NCBI GenBank assembly: GCA_003255025.1
Contig: QANY01005361.1
Span: forward strand, 196,715-260,714
Source of the DNA: Datisca glomerata
Lineage: Eukaryota > Streptophyta > Magnoliopsida > Cucurbitales > Datiscaceae
DNA length: 64,000 nucleotides
Reading direction: 5' to 3'
Below are positions 11,761 through 24,563 of the stretch, in pieces. The notes beneath the pieces are model-generated. The model was not told the origin of the DNA. It made no database searches and worked only from the letters and a program-made list of their open reading frames with translations. The stretch's first letter is position 1, and every line of letters starts with the position of its first letter. Position numbers and translations under genes: made by a program.

Positions 11761-13875
11761 CTTAGTGATGAAAAATCCTACATTGCTGATAATTTCATGT
11801 CATTTATTTATTTTTCTATATCATTTCAATTTTCAGAGTTGCTCAAAATATTATCTTGTAGTCTATTTCACGTGCTCTTACTTTTGTCTCCACTTCCGTA
11901 CCGTTTCAAACACATCACAATCTTTTTTCTACAATTGCAACGATTGAAGGCTATTTGAATAAAATGGAAAGGGAGACAGAAGCAAGAGCATGTGAGATGG
12001 ACTAGATGAGAATGTTTTAGCAGCTCTAGAAGTTTAAACAAAAAAATAAATGATTTAAATTGAAGGTATACATGAAACTTTTAAACAGTTCAAACAGCGA
12101 ATTATAATTTTTTTAGGGTTTAAAGTATAACTTAGTGACAATTTGAGGGAAAAATGTATTTAACCGTTGTTATTTTGGTTTCCCTAATGGAATGTTGTAT
12201 AATGAAGTTGAAGAATTTCATTTAGTATATTTTATATGAGAAATTCATTTTAACCGTTGATTGAGAGGTAAGGATATCAATAAATACGCAAAGAGTTCAT
12301 AATAAAACAACCATTAAGTAGTGCGGTTATAATGAGAAAAGGACTAGAAAGTTGAAACAAAAGGACATAGACTCTACATAGAATCAACTCTTTAAGTCTA
12401 GTCCTTTGAGTCTGATCTTTTCCAAAGAAAAAAATACTCGTGGATTGCAACATAAATAAAAACCCATTATGTATGCCCATCTTCTTATCCTTTTTCAGAA
12501 CACCACTCTTCCTTTTTATGTTGTCATTCCACTTTCTTAAATTTTATCCCCCAAGTATGTATTTTTAGTAGATTAGATGCTAATTACACTAAAATTCTAC
12601 CGTACCATAATATCCTGAATTTATTTTTTTAAGAGAATGTGCAGTGCATTTTCGATCATCTAAGTTTACACTGATTCACGATAAGTAACTATCTCAATCA
12701 ACTTCTCAAATAATTTACACTTTGGTCCTTTTGTTAGTCTCAAATTTTGGTATTTTTATGTCACAGATGACTTAAATAACTGAATGTCCAAGTTATCAAG
12801 AAAACAAACAATTTAAGATTTAAAACTCCATGAATGACTTAGTCACAACATTTTAAAATTATTTGATTACTTGATAGGAAAAATTAAACCTACGGAGACA
12901 GAATAATCCAATGACCCAAAATGTTTCGATAACAATGTCCTTTCAACAGCATAGCATGATCCTAAGTTAGCTTTTATTGTTTATTTATTGATTTTTATTT
13001 TTATTTTTCAGGTCATCATATTGTTCTTGTGAAAGCTTAAAGGTGAATGCTGTTTCGGATACAATAAGCTGTAGTATCGGTTAGACCTTAGAAGTCAGCA
13101 AAGATAGCGACAATTCTATCAATCTCAGGAGTCAAAAGGGTGGGCGCTGCTCATTCAAGTGTTGGATAAATTAGGAATCTATCGTAGCAAAGATGTTAGC
13201 TGCAATTCATCCACATGTTACTTATCATCCTTTGATGATGAGACCTGTGCAATGTGCACATGCTTTAAATATATTTGGAAAAAAGCATTCTTAAAAATAT
13301 CCAAACTGTTCATGAAAACATAACTAAAGAAGATATACTTCCGAAAACAACATCCTAGAAAACGCTTATGTACAATGCATAGAAACAATTCAAACAAAAC
13401 CACCAAATATATGAGCAATACTAAGTAGCATTGCATTACTCAACATTGCTACGACGTGACAATACACGTAATGTGATACCACACGAGCACTTCGCAATAC
13501 AAGGTTATTTTTTTTTCTTACATATTCATTTATCACATCTAATGTGAGATTATTAGAGTGTGCTAAATAACATTTTTCCAAATATACTTTCATGATTAGA
13601 AACAAAATTTGTCTTCATGTAGAAATTCAAGTAACAGCTTATTAAATATCTATTGTCGTTCGTTGCTGAGGAAAAAACACACTTTTGGGGCTGGGGCTGG
13701 GGCTGGTGTTGGTAAAATACTACTTGTAAATTAGAAAATAATTATTACTATGAAAAATAAAGAAGAAAAGGAAAATTAAATGAAAAGAAAATCACATATG
13801 ATTTTGATCTCTATTATTTCTTTAATTTGTTACACTAGAGTTCTAAATGAAAAGTTATTTAGTAAGTTCATCTAA
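11761..13875. other. AT-rich intergenic DNA downstream of DRP5B
   Basis: No gene recognised. Short open frames (11726-11947, 12277-12480, 13218-13605) lack domains and look like chance. A G-rich patch at about 13687-13705 reads GGGGCTGGGGCTGGGGCTGG. Confidence 0.4.
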
Positions 13876-14038
13876 TTATCTTTCTAAAATCCTTTTGAAC
13901 TCGTCTTTTAGAGTCCCATGGAGGAATGAATGCCTTACACATTTGGCTTTGGGACTAGCTTCTCGTTGATCAGAACTTGAGAATGACAATGGTGAGGCAG
14001 AGCTATATCCTTTCTCAGTTCTCATCCACTTAGGGTTC
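13876..14038 (-). other. Candidate extra 3' exon downstream of DRP5B
   Basis: On the minus strand a long polypyrimidine tract ending in TTTGCAG is followed at 14038 by a frame open for 53 codons and closed by TAA at 13876-13878. It lies about 300 bases beyond the DRP5B stop codon on the same strand. It could be a spliced 3'-UTR exon or an alternative last exon of DRP5B, or part of another transcript. I could not find a good donor in the last DRP5B exon that joins it in frame, and I do not recognise the peptide. Confidence 0.3.
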
Positions 14039-14334
14039 CTGCAAAGAAAACCTCAAAACAGAAAAAAACCAAATAAGCAGTGTTCACTTTAGAGAACCTA
14101 AATTCAGAAAACACATGTCAATGGCAGCTGTGAAGGCATAATTGAACAATACATCATAGATTGGTCAATATTGGTATCTCTTGGGCAATATTGATTCCCC
14201 AAGCCAAGTTATAAAGCCTAGGAAACAACAGAATCTTCCTTATCACAATTCTGCAAATTCATGGTCATACATGTAAATTCAGATGGATTTCGTAGCAGGA
14301 TACTTCAATCATCTTCTCTCACTACATGGGATCT

Positions 14335-17300
14335 TCAGTTTGATTTTGGATCAGAACCTAGTTTATCCGTGTTTGTTACGGGCTTGACTTGATGCAAAAT
14401 GAGCTGCTGATGTATCAGTTTGAACTTGTCTTTAAGTTTCTTAATCTGCAGAAGCCACTAGCATATTAGACATGAACAAGAAAACATACACTTGCGCACA
14501 AACAGTGATTCAATCAGGATTTAAGAATTATAATCAGTATACCCTTCTCAATTCAATCTCCGCATCCCGCTTCCTCTGGCCTAAGGAGTGCTGCAGGTTG
14601 GTGATGTCAAAAATGTTATCCAATTCATCTTCGAAAGCAGACTCCAAGTCCTCTCGGAGAAGTGCAGGTAACTTGTCTACTACTGGCATTAGAAGAAAGC
14701 AGTTGAACTGCACAGTTGAATCATCAGATAAAAGATATAAGTCATGAATGAACATGGGAATGCCACCAGAAAAGGAAAATACTTTCAACGCCTTTGTCAT
14801 GCATAAAACAGATCAAAATAGTGTAATTCATCAATGGGGAATAGGGCTGCTACAAGAAACAACGTCGGAGAATGATCGAATCACAGATGTTTCCAAAGAA
14901 CGACTTAAATTTTGATAAACCACAAATTGGAGACTCTACCCAAGAAGCAAACATATCAACGCAATATAGATCTTATTCCCTACTACTAGGATTATATTAA
15001 ATTACTATTAATGAAGTATTATCATGAAGATAGTAACTAAGCAATATATAAACATCTCACCTTAACAAAAATATAAATATCTCACCTTTAATTCTGCAGA
15101 AGCTAAGAAATATTCCCTTATGCCTTGGAATATCTGCTGTACCAAAGCATGGACGATCCGTTCAGATGAAGGAGCAAGTCTCCTATTCCAAAGAGTACAA
15201 TCTAAAAGATCAGCCAGCCTTGTTTCTGTTGTTGGGGTCGAGGAGCTCAAGTCAATTCCTGAGGCCAATTGACTGAGCTTTACATCTGCCCTAGGCTTTG
15301 CTTCCTGCCTCTCACTGGCAAAAGTTCCATTTGATGAATCTTGAGAAACACCAGAAGATGCCAAATTAGCTCCCACAATGGACTGTTGTTCTGTTCCACC
15401 AAACGAGTCCAGAAATTGACGTAGCCCAGCACGGTTCTACAGAGTTGAAAATTATGCAAATATAGATAATTCTCTAACAGTAAAAATAGACATAGATACT
15501 TATAGCAACTCTATTAACAAAGGGACTACATTCCAGTATTTACATCTGTTTTAGTAATCATTGATTTTTTTTAATTTTTCACCAAAAAAATACAATGCAT
15601 TATTGTCTTTGTTAACAGTGTCGTAATATATCGATTCAAAATATTCAAATCTTTACATCATTCTAAGGCTATTCATGAACATTAAGGATAACCTAGCTTT
15701 AGCTGCAAAACTGGCTATTCACATGTATTATACAAATGCCTCCTAAGAAAATTGTGTTGAGGGTTAACCTTATTATGAAGTGACCACGTAACATAACGAG
15801 TGGTGCTCACTAAATCCTCCATGCATCTGCAGCCAAAACATAAAAACGCCGAATGAGTATATATGAGCGTGAATCATTATTACCAACATTTGCAAGATGC
15901 ACGAGTTGATCAAGCACCTTCATGTTGAAGCTTACTCAAGTAGGATGTGAATGTGGAAGAGAATAAACAAAAATATGATCATGTGCATTCACACACTCTA
16001 GTTCTACTGCTATTAATCATGAGAAGAGCAATAAAACAAAGGGTAATATCAAATGAATTATGAAACTATAGAAATTTTAAGAAATTGAAAATACCGGGTC
16101 TCTTGTTACGACTAACTTTTTTTTATCGGTAAAAGGTTACGACTAACAAATCTATAAGGATAAAGGTGTTTATTTTGGCAACTGAAATATATAATGTCAT
16201 GGAAGCAGACATTTATTCAAAAAGGCATGTTGATTACTTTTCACGACAAGTCCTTTCGGTAGATTCTGCAAAGTTGTTGAAGGCTGAAGAAACACGACTT
16301 AGAAACACCTGGTGGCTACTCAGATACTCCCCATCTTTCTGTTATGGAAAGGGAGGTAAAATAATATACGCTTATATAACATGAAAAGTGAGTTAGTCAT
16401 TGTATTGAGATTCAAGGTTCCATGAAAATAAAAGATGAGTTCTGCCAATAACATCCCTGGGACAATACCTGGAGAAGATACACAGAAATAGGAAGTAATC
16501 TCTTCAGAATGTACAATAATCTACAGCCCAACTACATCAAGTATAGCACAAAATAAGTCACCACATAAAGAAGCAGTAAACAAGCAGAAACAAAGTTATG
16601 TTGTTTAAACGAACAAAGAAATAAGAGTGACTAATTTTCACATGAAGGATGCCAAACTAGTTAAGTCAGGCATATAATAACCGACCAAAAAACTCAGGCA
16701 TACAATAGGATTATTTATAAGACAGTATAATAAAGCAAACCAAACGAGAAATATGTTGCCTAGGTCCATGAAGAGTTTTGGTGTTATAATTATTGTAATC
16801 TCTTCATAACATGTGCTAAAAATGGCATCTGGTCTTTTGATGCAAAGCACCAAGAGAAACACTGAATTTATTTGGGATCCAAACTTTCGGAATGATAGAA
16901 AAAGAAACGGTCAAAGCATTTTGAGGATATGCAAAAAGGGAAGAAAAAAAATTTACAATAGAAAAGGCCAGAGGACTCAAAGGAAACTCTAGAAGTAGCC
17001 TAGAAGGAAAGGAAGACCTAAGGAAAATCCTTCAAGAAAACCTAGCAATGCAATCATTGAAATTGGTATGTTGAAATTTCTCTATCATTAGTTTATATTC
17101 TGTTTATATATTAGCAATGTGTTCATAGTATAAGAGAGTCTTTACTTATGAAAGTGTTATATCTTGCAATCTTTGTATTTTGTAGGCATACTAGACGCTT
17201 CTATGAAAAGTTTATAAGGAGAAACATAAATACTTAAGATATACAGTTATAATACCTGATGTAGAAATGGTTCAAATGTATCACGAGCCTTTGCAACAGC

Positions 17301-20300
17301 TATAACACAAGCTGTTCTGATCTCTCAGAAAACACACAACAGATATAATTAAACTTTTTGAATATGTTTTAGGTTCATGGAAATTGGTGGCATGAGATCA
17401 TGAAAGGAAAACCATAATTACCTGGAGTAGTTTGTTCCATCATGTATATCTTCTACTCCACATGCATTAACAATTTCTTCCCTTGTAATTGGTGGGCATT
17501 TGGTTCCACCAACCACAAAACGAAACTCAGCCATGGCACGATGATATTGAGCGCCGCCATAAAGACGCATTCCTGCATTCTGTGCACAACAAAAACCAGT
17601 TTTTATAATAGCATGTGCATCGGACTCCGAATAAGAAAGGACTAATTCAAGATAAAATCTTGGAAAGCAATGTCATTTGATTGTTGCAGATAAGTCAGAT
17701 ATTGATAGATGGCAGAGATGGGGAAATGTAAGGTTTACACACACCATGCACGAATACAAATTCGAAGAAAAAATGAGTACATGCCATGACTCATGCAAAG
17801 ATTTCAACAACCTACTTATCAGTCTAAGACATTCAATGCGTAATGAATTGCAATATGCAAATATATCAAGTTCAATTCATAAGAACGATATTTCTGGTCA
17901 GAAATTACATAAGCATACAGGTATTAGCTTCAGAGGAAACTGAAGGCCATCTGCACCAACAAATGCCCCACCATTGATTCTTTCATCTTGTAGTGTTTCA
18001 CCTTTAGCAAGCACACCCATAATAATTTGAAATCCATCAAGTCAAGTGGAGGAATTGTAGGCAGAAGAATGAACTTATGAAAACGTTTCTGAGTAAGTTT
18101 AATATGTTTAAATAATGAAATATAATAAAACCTATATCTAAATTTGCTAAAGTAGTCTGCATCAAGATGATTTACCAAATTTATCGGGTGGTGCAACAAC
18201 TGTCCCTTTTAGTAGCAATGACAACTGCATGGCAAACGGAAAGAGTCTATAAATAAGATAAAAAAAGAAGCAATATTCGTAAAGCATTAGCATCATATTA
18301 CCCTGCCTCAAATGGATACATCGCTGCTGTGTGTGTGCTGATGCATCGAACATGATAAAAGAAACTCACATAGTAAAAAATAGCTCTACATTCAAAGACA
18401 AAGATTACATGGGGAGCATCCTCTCTATTCTCAAAACTGTTTCTCACCCACACAACCGCCTATCACCCCCCACCCCCACCCCCACCAACAGGAAAAATGA
18501 TTTCCACTCTCCTAACCTGGGGTATAAATGACAATAGGCCACCTGAGAAACTCTAAAAATTTTTACAACACAAAAAATAACGATAATCAAGTCTCCCCAC
18601 AAAATTGAGAAAGTAAGAACCTTGGTCAAGAACAAATCATGAAATGCTCTTCCTTTCTCCTTCAATTTTACTTCATTCATATTGCTGCATGTACCAACAA
18701 TACAGTTCAGGAATTAATGAATATATGACATAAAGAAGAATATCATTCAGTAATATCTAAAACCAGAGAGGTTTCCATCCAATGCCAACTAATTAGAGTC
18801 AAGAAGTTAGTCAAATGAGATCTAATTGAATCTAAAGTTGCCTTAAGAGGAGAGAGATTAAAATAAATCAAAAGAAAAAAAAAACGTGACTTTCTTTGAG
18901 ATTTAAAAAACAGACCTGAGTTCTTCATTTATTTCATTCAGTTTTCTTGTTGTGCTTCGGTACTCCTTCTCAAGAAGTGAAATTATCAAAGGAACGCTGT
19001 CCATATACCTGGCAAGCATTTTCCCTTTTAAGATATATAATTTAGGATTTCATATTAACTAAGTGCAAGTAATACGGTGAGCCAAGAACAACAAACAAGA
19101 GAAAACAAGATAAGTATATGTACCTTTTTTGAAGCAATTCTTCCAAAAATAATCTGAGTTTGCTCACGCCTATTCTACTTTTTTCTTGCTCTGATAATGA
19201 TCTACCCAGTTTTTCCTCTAAAGAAGCAACATCTTCAACCTCTCTTATGGATATAGCCTGCATTAAGGAATGTGAGAAAAGAGAAACCACATAATTCGCA
19301 TATTATGCAGCATCTGTCTCACACACACACACAAACACATGCAGACATGCTAGCACGTGCATATTCATCGTTAGCAAATATATCCTACATCATTTTCAAA
19401 ATGAATATTTGCTGCATCTTTTCTATGATTGTGAAACTAAAAAGGACTGGGAAATTGACAGACATCTATTGCCTTAGTCATAATAAATATGGATTAGAGT
19501 TCTCTCATATAAGTAATTAATATAGATTAGATACTCTAAACAATAATGGAACTCACGAAGCTGAGATAACTTAGGACACACCTGTTTGAATTCGTCATTA
19601 GACCCATAAACGGACTCATGCCCAGTACCAACTCTTCCAGAAGGCACAGATGTAAAAAATGGAGAGTCGCCCAAAATAAAACCATCTAGTGTACAAGAAG
19701 GTGGTGAAAGAAAGACTTCCACATCTGATGAACGAGCAAACTGGGGTATTTTAGTATCAAGCTTGGTAGATACTATCACGGTCCTTGAAAGCTCAGGATC
19801 AATCTGCCCGCAAAACAAATGTTATAAAACAAAAAAAAAACATGTACAAGATCAATAAAAAATATTTCAGGTATTCATCACCCCAAAGATTTTTAAAAGC
19901 ACACTATCCATCCGAAGAGACACTTGACACCAGCTTGAGTCACATAATCTAAAAGCTCCTGCTGATCAAAACTGGTATATTTGATGTGCTTTGGAAGAAA
20001 TTTTTTGCAAAACCATGATCTCACAATCTCTCAGAGAACACTTAAACTAAGATGAAATAAGTAACAGGCACAAGGCGAGTGACGAGATACACACTTGCAT
20101 TACCACCCTTCGAGTAGTGGCATTACTCCAGTCACTGCAATCTTCAAGACATAATATAATAAACTCTTTATGCTGCATTTTAGCTCGCACAAGCGACTCA
20201 ACTGCACGAGCTTGACCCTGACACGACAATCGTAGACACAATCACAATCACAGTCAATGCTAGATTCTAATAGAAAAATAATAAGAAAAACGTACACTGG

Positions 20301-20914
20301 CTATAGAATGTAAGAATTGACCTGCAATGCTCGATTCTTTCGACCCGGAGCAGGAGCGATAAGCCCAGGAGTGTCTATAATGGTAAGGTTCGGACAATAT
20401 TTGTATTCTACTTTAATTATAATCTCCTTAGCCGAGAATTGAGAAGGCTCACGCTCCAACCTCATGTTTTCAGCTTCAATGTACGACTGTATGCAATCAC
20501 CCAAAGAAGAAGGACCAGAAAATTTTCAAAACAAAAGTAGAAGCACAATGAATCATCTACCAGTGCATCTTCAGCTGCAGATACCTGAATTTCTTGGAGA
20601 GACTTTTGTTGGGCAACGGTGGGGTCATCATCAGAGACAAGATGACAGATAGGGGACTCGCAGTCGGGATCGTACTTCATGTGAAGGGTAATGGGACGCC
20701 TGGTCTTGGTTCCACCGCCAACATGGTTGAACTGGAAGCCCATAAGGGCTTCGACCAAAGCGCTCTTGCCGTCGGTCTGGTGGCCAACAACCAGAACAGC
20801 AGGAGCATCAAAAGGGGTATCGAACTCCTGAGCAAGCCCGTGAAGCTCATTGTAGGCTTCGTACAATCTCCATTTCTCGTGATCAAGTGGCCCTTGTTCG
20901 TTCTCCATATCCAT
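14335..20914 (-). CDS. DRP5B: Dynamin-related GTPase DRP5B / ARC5, plastid division
   Basis: Dynamin-family GTPase that forms a constricting ring on the cytosolic face of the chloroplast outer envelope, recruited by PDV1/PDV2 in Arabidopsis; the family also acts in peroxisome division. Seventeen exons, each bounded by AG/GT: 20914-20585, 20486-20322, 20217-20095, 19803-19582, 19257-19124, 19008-18916, 18684-18621, 18224-18176, 18001-17919, 17579-17422, 17316-17256, 16531-16469, 16338-16238, 15826-15769, 15436-15086, 14707-14543, 14445-14335. Phases join without a break to give 776 residues, close to the 777 of Arabidopsis ARC5. GTPase motifs: P-loop GHQTDGKS at 44-51, GGGTKTRRP near 70-78, DTPG 148-151, TKLD 219-222. 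The middle region and a C-terminal helical GED-like part (SAFEDELDNIFDITN) follow. An in-frame ATG 30 codons upstream (21004) is possible; I chose 20914 because the conserved LYEAYNELH block follows closely, as in homologues. Confidence 0.95.
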
Positions 20915-21239
20915 CCCGCGCTTCCTCTTGCTTCCTTCCCTGTTTCTGAGTAGTAGTGTAGCAGTAGCAGTACTTGTATACGTGAGGCCGGGAGTGAATT
21001 TCAAACTTGAACACGATAATACGTTAAACGAAAATATATTTTGTTTATATATAGTCGATCAAATTCATCTCTTGCTCGGAAATTGGTTAGTCGATCAATT
21101 CATCTTTCGGAGGTAATCCGGCGGAGTTACAGTAACAACAAGACCAGCACCTTTACTGGATTTATATTTAGAAAAAATAATTAAAATATAGTATTTTTTA
21201 AACAATTTTTAAAAGTAAGGTGAAAATATACAACGAGGT
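20915..21239 (-). promoter_or_regulatory. Short upstream region of DRP5B
   Basis: Only about 325 bases separate the DRP5B start codon from the inverted-repeat zone of the Mutator-like element that begins near 21240. The core promoter and 5' UTR must lie here or inside the transposon end. No clear TATA box was assigned. The in-frame ATG at 21004 lies within it. Confidence 0.35.
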
Positions 21240-21836
21240 TATGTTGAAGATGTCTTTTGTAAAGACACCTTCATAAAAGTAGAAGATATCTTTTATAAAA
21301 ACGTCTTCTACGAGTTTATTATAACCTCGCAATACAGACAGAAAGTAGGATTGTTTCGCGAACAAAACGCCCCTCAGCCCGCAACCGGTCGTCATCGATT
21401 GTGGCCGGAGTTTACTGTCATTCCGCTAGCATTACACCCTCTCACTCTTATCTCACTCTCATTCACAAAAAAAAATTCTCAATCTCTCAAATTACTAGCA
21501 AGAACTGCTCAAACTCTAGGCATATTTCGAACTTTTTTATCTCTTAAATTTGTTCTTCAAATCTTGAAATTATTCATTTTTATATGAATGTTGTATGGAT
21601 ATGTCATCAATTTTGTAATATATCTCTTAATCTCTCTCAAACCCTCGATTTTCATGTGTTTGAAGTTCTCAAATTTTAGATCTATTTTCTTAATTATGTG
21701 ATGTTTAAACTCTTAATTTGTAAAATTTTATTTATGAACGGGTTGATATATTATGAAATTGTAGTTATTAACTTTGAATTTGTAGAATTTCTAGATTTAG
21801 TTCTGAATTGTTGTGTATTGCTTAGTAGGTTTACAA

Positions 21837-24342
21837 ATGGGGGAAAGGTCTATGATAGTTTTATGTTACATGAATGGTAATGTCGTAATCGGTGCAAATG
21901 GAGTTTCTTATGATCAACCTTCAACGAGAGGAATTGTAATTCATAAGAAGATTACTTTTAACGAGCTATATAATACTTCATGTGAAGCCTTGTCAATACC
22001 CATTTACTCTTGGTGTTGAGTCATTCAACTATGTGGAATTTTCGATACAGAATGATAATGATGTTCATGTGATGTTTACTATTGTGCTTCAAATTCCTCC
22101 GCCAAATACAATTGAGTTATATTTAACCAGAAATACTAGACATGTAGGAGGCCCTAGCATAAACTTATATAATGACAATATGTGTGGTGGAGTTGAGGTA
22201 CACAATAGTGCAATAATTTCTTCTCCATTTCATGCAATGACATTATCCTACAGTGCAAGAAAATATATCTAATAGTAGTTATTTGCCACATGAAGATGCA
22301 GATGCTCATGACGTTCATGTGAATCCATCTAACCCTCCATGTAGCTTCTTCTTGGTAGAGTTTGAGGAGATAAATGCTTGTAATGTTATTGATGAAGATG
22401 ATGGCCAAATTGAAGAGGATGATGTTGTGAACCCTCAGCTGAAATACTCCAGTGTGAACCCTCTTCACCATTCCTTGCTCAGTTGGATTGGGATGCCGTA
22501 AATACAAAGCTAGATCAGATACTCATCCAACGTACTGGGATATGGAATGAAACAAATGAATTATATAAAGGTTTACGTTTTGAAAGTAAGGCCTTAATTA
22601 TGCTTTAAAAACATACTCGCTATTCAGACATCAATATTTTAGTATGGTAGAGTCATTACCAAACCTTTGGGTTATAAAATGTAAGAAGTTTAATGAAGGT
22701 TGTCAATGGAAAGTTCGTGCGTGTCGTCGAAAATCACATAATGTATTTGAAATAACTCAATACACCGGACCTCACAAATGTGTCCATCCAAGATTATCAC
22801 AAGACCATTCACAGTTGGACTCAACTTTTGATTGCACGAGAGTTGCAAGGTGTCGTGAAACGAGATCCAACTACATCTATTGCAGCACATCATCAGATAA
22901 ATAAATTTGGATACGATGTGCATTATAGAAAGGTATGAGAAGCTAAACGAAAATCAATTGTTAAAGTGTTTGGTGATTAGGATCAATCTTACCCGCAACT
23001 ACCAATATTGTTGAATATGTGTGTGAAGTCAAATCCTGGGATAGTAGTTCAATGGAAAACACATAACATCGGTGAACCAGGTAAGGTGATATTCAGATAT
23101 GTGTTCTGGTCCTTTATTGTTTCTATAGAAGGATTCAAATATTGTAGACCAGTCATTCAAATTGATGGCACATTTTTATATGGCAAGTATAAGCATAAGT
23201 TGTTGATTGCCACGTCGGTTGATTCAAAAGGACGTATTTTTCCAATTGCTTATGCTATAGTTGATGAGGAAACCATAGATAGTTGGTCATGGTTTTGTAT
23301 TGCTTAAGGCGTTATGTTACGAAGAGGGAAGGACTTGTGTTAATATCTGACCGACATGCTGGTATAAAAGCCGCAACACATAATCAACAACTTGGGTGGT
23401 CAGAACCATTAGACCATCATCGATCTTGTTTGAGGCATGTCGCGAGTAACTTTAATGAGAAATACAAGAACAAGGCTATAAAAAATTTAGTATTTAGAGT
23501 GAGAATGCAACATCAGCAAAGAAAGTTTGAACTCTACATGGATGAAATGAAGAAAATAAACAGTCAGTGTATGTACTTCTTTGATAATATTGAAAAGGAA
23601 AAATGGACTTTTGCATTCGATGGTGGATACCGATATGGTTGGATGACAAGAAACGTTGTAAAATCCTTTTAACGGTGTACTAAAGGGAGCTCACATGTTA
23701 CCAGTTACGACTTTGGTTGAGCTTACGCTTTATCGCAGTGTGAATTGGTTTGAAAAGCGGAGAAGTGAAGCTAGAGATGCCTTACTACTAGGCGAAATGT
23801 TTATTGCTTATGCTGTTAAGAAGATGAAAACTTGGGAAGCCAAGGCTAGTTCACATGAGATCATAATTTTTGATTGTGCTAGTGAGAGGTTCGAGGTTCT
23901 CACTGGTCAACATCTGAATCACATGTACAAAGGACGAAACAGACAGTATGTAAATTTAAAGGAATGAACATGTACTTGCAACAAGTTGCAATCATTTGGC
24001 CTCCCATGCTCCCATTTGTTAGCAGTGTGCGCACATGCTCGTATTGATAGTTCTCAATTCATTGAACATTATCACCGCTGGTCAGGGCTTGCTGAGTGTT
24101 ATAAGCCACAGTTTAACCCTCTTCCACATGAATATTATTGGGAAGTTCCTAAGTTTTCAATAGTGCACCTTGATACAATTAGGACGCGGGAGAAAGATAG
24201 ACCCAAGTCGACCCGTATACGAAATGAGATGGATTGGAGAGAGCTAAGTACTCACAGTAAATGTGGACTTTGTCGACAAGATGGACATAACCGTCGAAAT
24301 TGCCCTTCTCGTAATGGAGGACAATCTTCAAATGACTCATAA
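21837..24342 (+). pseudogene. MuDR-type transposase, frameshifted
   Basis: A start at 21837 (MGERSMIVLCYMNG) fits MULE N-termini; a splice acceptor-like TAG lies just upstream, suggesting a 5'-UTR intron. The frame shifts near 21990, 22260 and 22500 and meets several stops between 22500 and 22990. The MULE catalytic domain is readable at 23008-23300 with the first acidic block VIQIDGTFLYGKY, then in another frame ISDRHAGIKAA with the second aspartate. A SWIM zinc finger follows at 23968-24040 (CxC...GLPCSHLLAVC), and a CCHC knuckle near 24262-24312 (CGLCRQDGHNRRNC). All parts of a MURA-like protein are present in order, but the gene cannot make one. Members of this class cut and rejoin DNA at element ends. 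Confidence 0.85.
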
Positions 24343-24563
24343 TATTTGACTTAGTACATTTTTATATAATTCAATATAATATTTGATTTAGTACATTTTA
24401 TGTAATTCAATGTAATATTTGACTTAGTACATTTTTATGTAATTTAATGTAATATTTGACTTAGTACATTTTTATGTAATTCAATGTAATATTTGACGTA
24501 GTACATTTTTATGTAATTCAATATAATCATTGTATTTCAAACGACATTCATTTTCAGGATATC

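Noticed and set aside
18465..18487. C-rich run 'caccccccacccccaccccc' as a regulatory or i-motif element
   Set aside because: It is in a DRP5B intron, short, and could be a simple polypyrimidine/purine tract; no other signal supports a role.
20594..20953. 119-codon plus-strand frame at the start of DRP5B
   Set aside because: It is the antisense of the DRP5B first exon, which matches the dynamin GTPase domain in the other strand.
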